Source of the DNA: Xiphias gladius
Taxonomy: Eukaryota; Chordata; Actinopteri; Istiophoriformes; Xiphiidae
NCBI RefSeq assembly: GCF_016859285.1
Contig: NC_053418.1
Coordinates: 3,341,521 to 3,405,520, forward strand
Direction: 5' to 3'
DNA length: 64,000 nucleotides
This document shows positions 62,491 through 64,000 of this stretch, one piece after another; the first letter of the stretch is position 1, and each line of letters begins with the position of its first letter. The notes under the pieces were generated by a model. That model had not been told where the DNA came from. It did no database searches and saw nothing but the letters and a program-made list of their open reading frames with translations. The position numbers were made by a program, and so were the translations under genes.

Positions 62491-63040
62491 TGTTAGCGTC
62501 ATTAGTGAGCAAGCTGCTTCCCAAAGGCTTTTAAAAAGAGGCCTTCGCGCTGCAGTGAAACAATGCAGCTGGCTGAAGTGAAGTCTGATGAATAATATAT
62601 GTCCTGAGACGCTGCACAGCCTCTCATTATGATCTTAAATCATCACCGCCTTCATGGATACGGTGCTAGAAACTGAGGAGGCTTTATTTGAGGCATGTGA
62701 GAGACACGCCTTGTTCTTATGGATGACCTATTATCCTCAAATCTCTTTATCAGTCTTCACCCTGACTTCCATATTATCGTCGTGTCCTTGGTCTCATTGC
62801 CCCAGTCAGCTGAAAAGCCAAAACCAAAGGGCTTCAAGCCATTAAAAGAAATAAAAAAAAGAGGATAGAATCCACTCTTGTTGAGTGCTGCTGCTCAAAT
62901 GACTACTTTGATCTGTTTCCAGTCGATAGAGTGGGGGAAGTGCTCTCCTGTTCCACCGGCTGAACTGTGTGGCTCTGGAGAGAAGAAGCTGTGCATTCAG
63001 CTACAGTAGGCTTCCGTTACGTATCGTTAAACGACTCTAC

Positions 63041-63146
63041 ACATTTGAGAAGCTGGAACCAGTAATAATTTTGGCATTGTTTGCTGAACAAAATGAAACG
63101 ATTATGAAAATGGCTGCAGATTAATTTTCACATCGTTTCAGCTCTA
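63041..63146. mobile_element. Partial copy of the palindromic repeat family
   Basis: 'acatttgagaagctggaacc' (family interior) through 'cacatcgtttcagctct' (family end). Confidence 0.55.
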
Positions 63147-63450
63147 ATGGCGATCGTGGGATAATATCCTGATTGCCCGATTGTTTCTGTCTTTCTCGGC
63201 GTAAAGACCATATGTGGCAGGCGGGCAGGGACATCTGGTTCCATATTAATGCTGATCATTTGTGGCAGTTTTAGTTTCTGATCTCCAGCCTGTTAAATAT
63301 CTAAGACAGATGTTTGCACATTTTTCTCAGTTTCTGAAGAGATTGTATGGAGGTATTTGTTTAAAGAGTGTGAATGATTTCAAATTTCATGTAAACTTGT
63401 TTTTTCCACCAAACAAAGTAGAAAAATGAAATGAAAAAAAAAAAAATGTA

Positions 63451-63680
63451 TAGCTGGAACGATTAGTCCATAAATTGATAAATTGATCGACAGAAAATTA
63501 ATCTGTTTGCTGCTTTTCTCTATCAATGAACAACTTTTGTTTTTGGGCTGGCGGTTGGATAAAACAATGCATTTGAGAAGGCCACTCATATTATTGACAA
63601 AAAAAATGAACTGATTAAGCAATAAAATAATCAGCAGCTGATTAATCGATAATGAAAATAATTGTTTGCCAGAGCCCTGC
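63451..63680. mobile_element. Palindromic repeat family copy, nearly complete
   Basis: Starts 'tagctggaacgattagtcca' and ends 'ataattgtttgccagagccct'. The interior has 'tttgctgcttttctctatca' and 'ggataaaacaatgcatttga' as in the other copies. Confidence 0.7.
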
Positions 63681-64000
63681 AAAAAATTCACAAAAAAGCC
63701 AAACTGCTGTGTAAACAGTCATTTAATATTTGCTTCCTACATTTACTTAATACTTTTATCACTGTGAATATTACAGAATCACAAGTGATTCAATACTGAA
63801 CAAACACGTTCTGAAATGTTTTGGAAGCATATGGTGACCGATTCTTCCCCTAATTAGTGACTAGCCACCTTAAATTTCTACCCGTCTTTCGGAAATGGAC
63901 GTCGGAGAAAGTCAATTATCCTGCAGGACTGGTATGAAAAAGGTTTTGGGTGGAGGCAACCTAGGAATGCAGACTTACATTCCTGCATACTGACCTATAT

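Larger units (their letters stand above)
61032..64000. other. rusc2 intron running off the right edge
   Basis: No exon matching the expected upstream RUSC2 N-terminus is found. It contains three copies of the palindromic repeat (61.5, 63.05 and 63.45 kb), a (TG)n tract and a CpG-rich 400-bp patch with unassigned ORFs (62.09-62.49 kb). Confidence 0.6.

Overview
The window is vertebrate nuclear DNA, almost certainly from a ray-finned (teleost) fish. All recognisable genes are split by GT-AG introns. Noncoding DNA is full of fish-typical repeats: a palindromic 'agggctgcaacta' family, Tc1-like and hAT-like relics, a LINE tail and long (TG)n/(TA)n tracts. I see no bacterial, plasmid, phage or CRISPR features. 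Species cannot be fixed from the sequence. Layout: (1) About 1-28.4 kb, minus strand, is the 5' end of wdfy3 (ALFY). Three coding exons at 1110-1219, 4471-4594 and 6956-7135 give the first 138 residues; the rest lies beyond the left edge. A large repeat-rich intron follows upstream, with candidate noncoding exons at 18895-19007 and about 28076-28400, the latter in a CpG-rich, promoter-like stretch. (2) About 28.5-37.6 kb is intergenic, with repeats only. (3) About 37.6-45.8 kb, plus strand, holds two tandem CC chemokine genes of the homeostatic CCL19/21/25 group. One encodes 93 aa with four mature cysteines; the other 108 aa with six mature cysteines and a short basic tail like CCL21. Both have an IRF/ISRE-type GAAA repeat about 10 bp upstream of a TATA-like box. 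(4) About 45.9-52.4 kb is intergenic, with a Tc1 relic, a dispersed repeat and microsatellites. (5) About 52.4-64 kb, minus strand, is the 3' two thirds of rusc2: ten coding exons with continuous phase, 978 residues, with a RUN domain and a C-terminal SH3 domain. The N-terminal exon(s) lie beyond the right edge. How the genes relate: the chemokine pair is a tandem duplicate probably sharing interferon-type control. CCL19/CCL21 and RUSC2 are also linked on human 9p13, so that part is conserved synteny. WDFY3 is on human 4q21, so its neighbourhood here is a lineage rearrangement. wdfy3 (selective autophagy scaffold) and rusc2 (RUN/SH3 trafficking adaptor) have no evident functional link to the chemokines. 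I found no convincing undescribed system. The most interesting items are the matched chemokine promoters with an adjacent G-quadruplex-type tract, unequal evolution of the two chemokine C-termini, the conserved-versus-broken synteny, alternative splice choices in rusc2, and several perfect hairpins.
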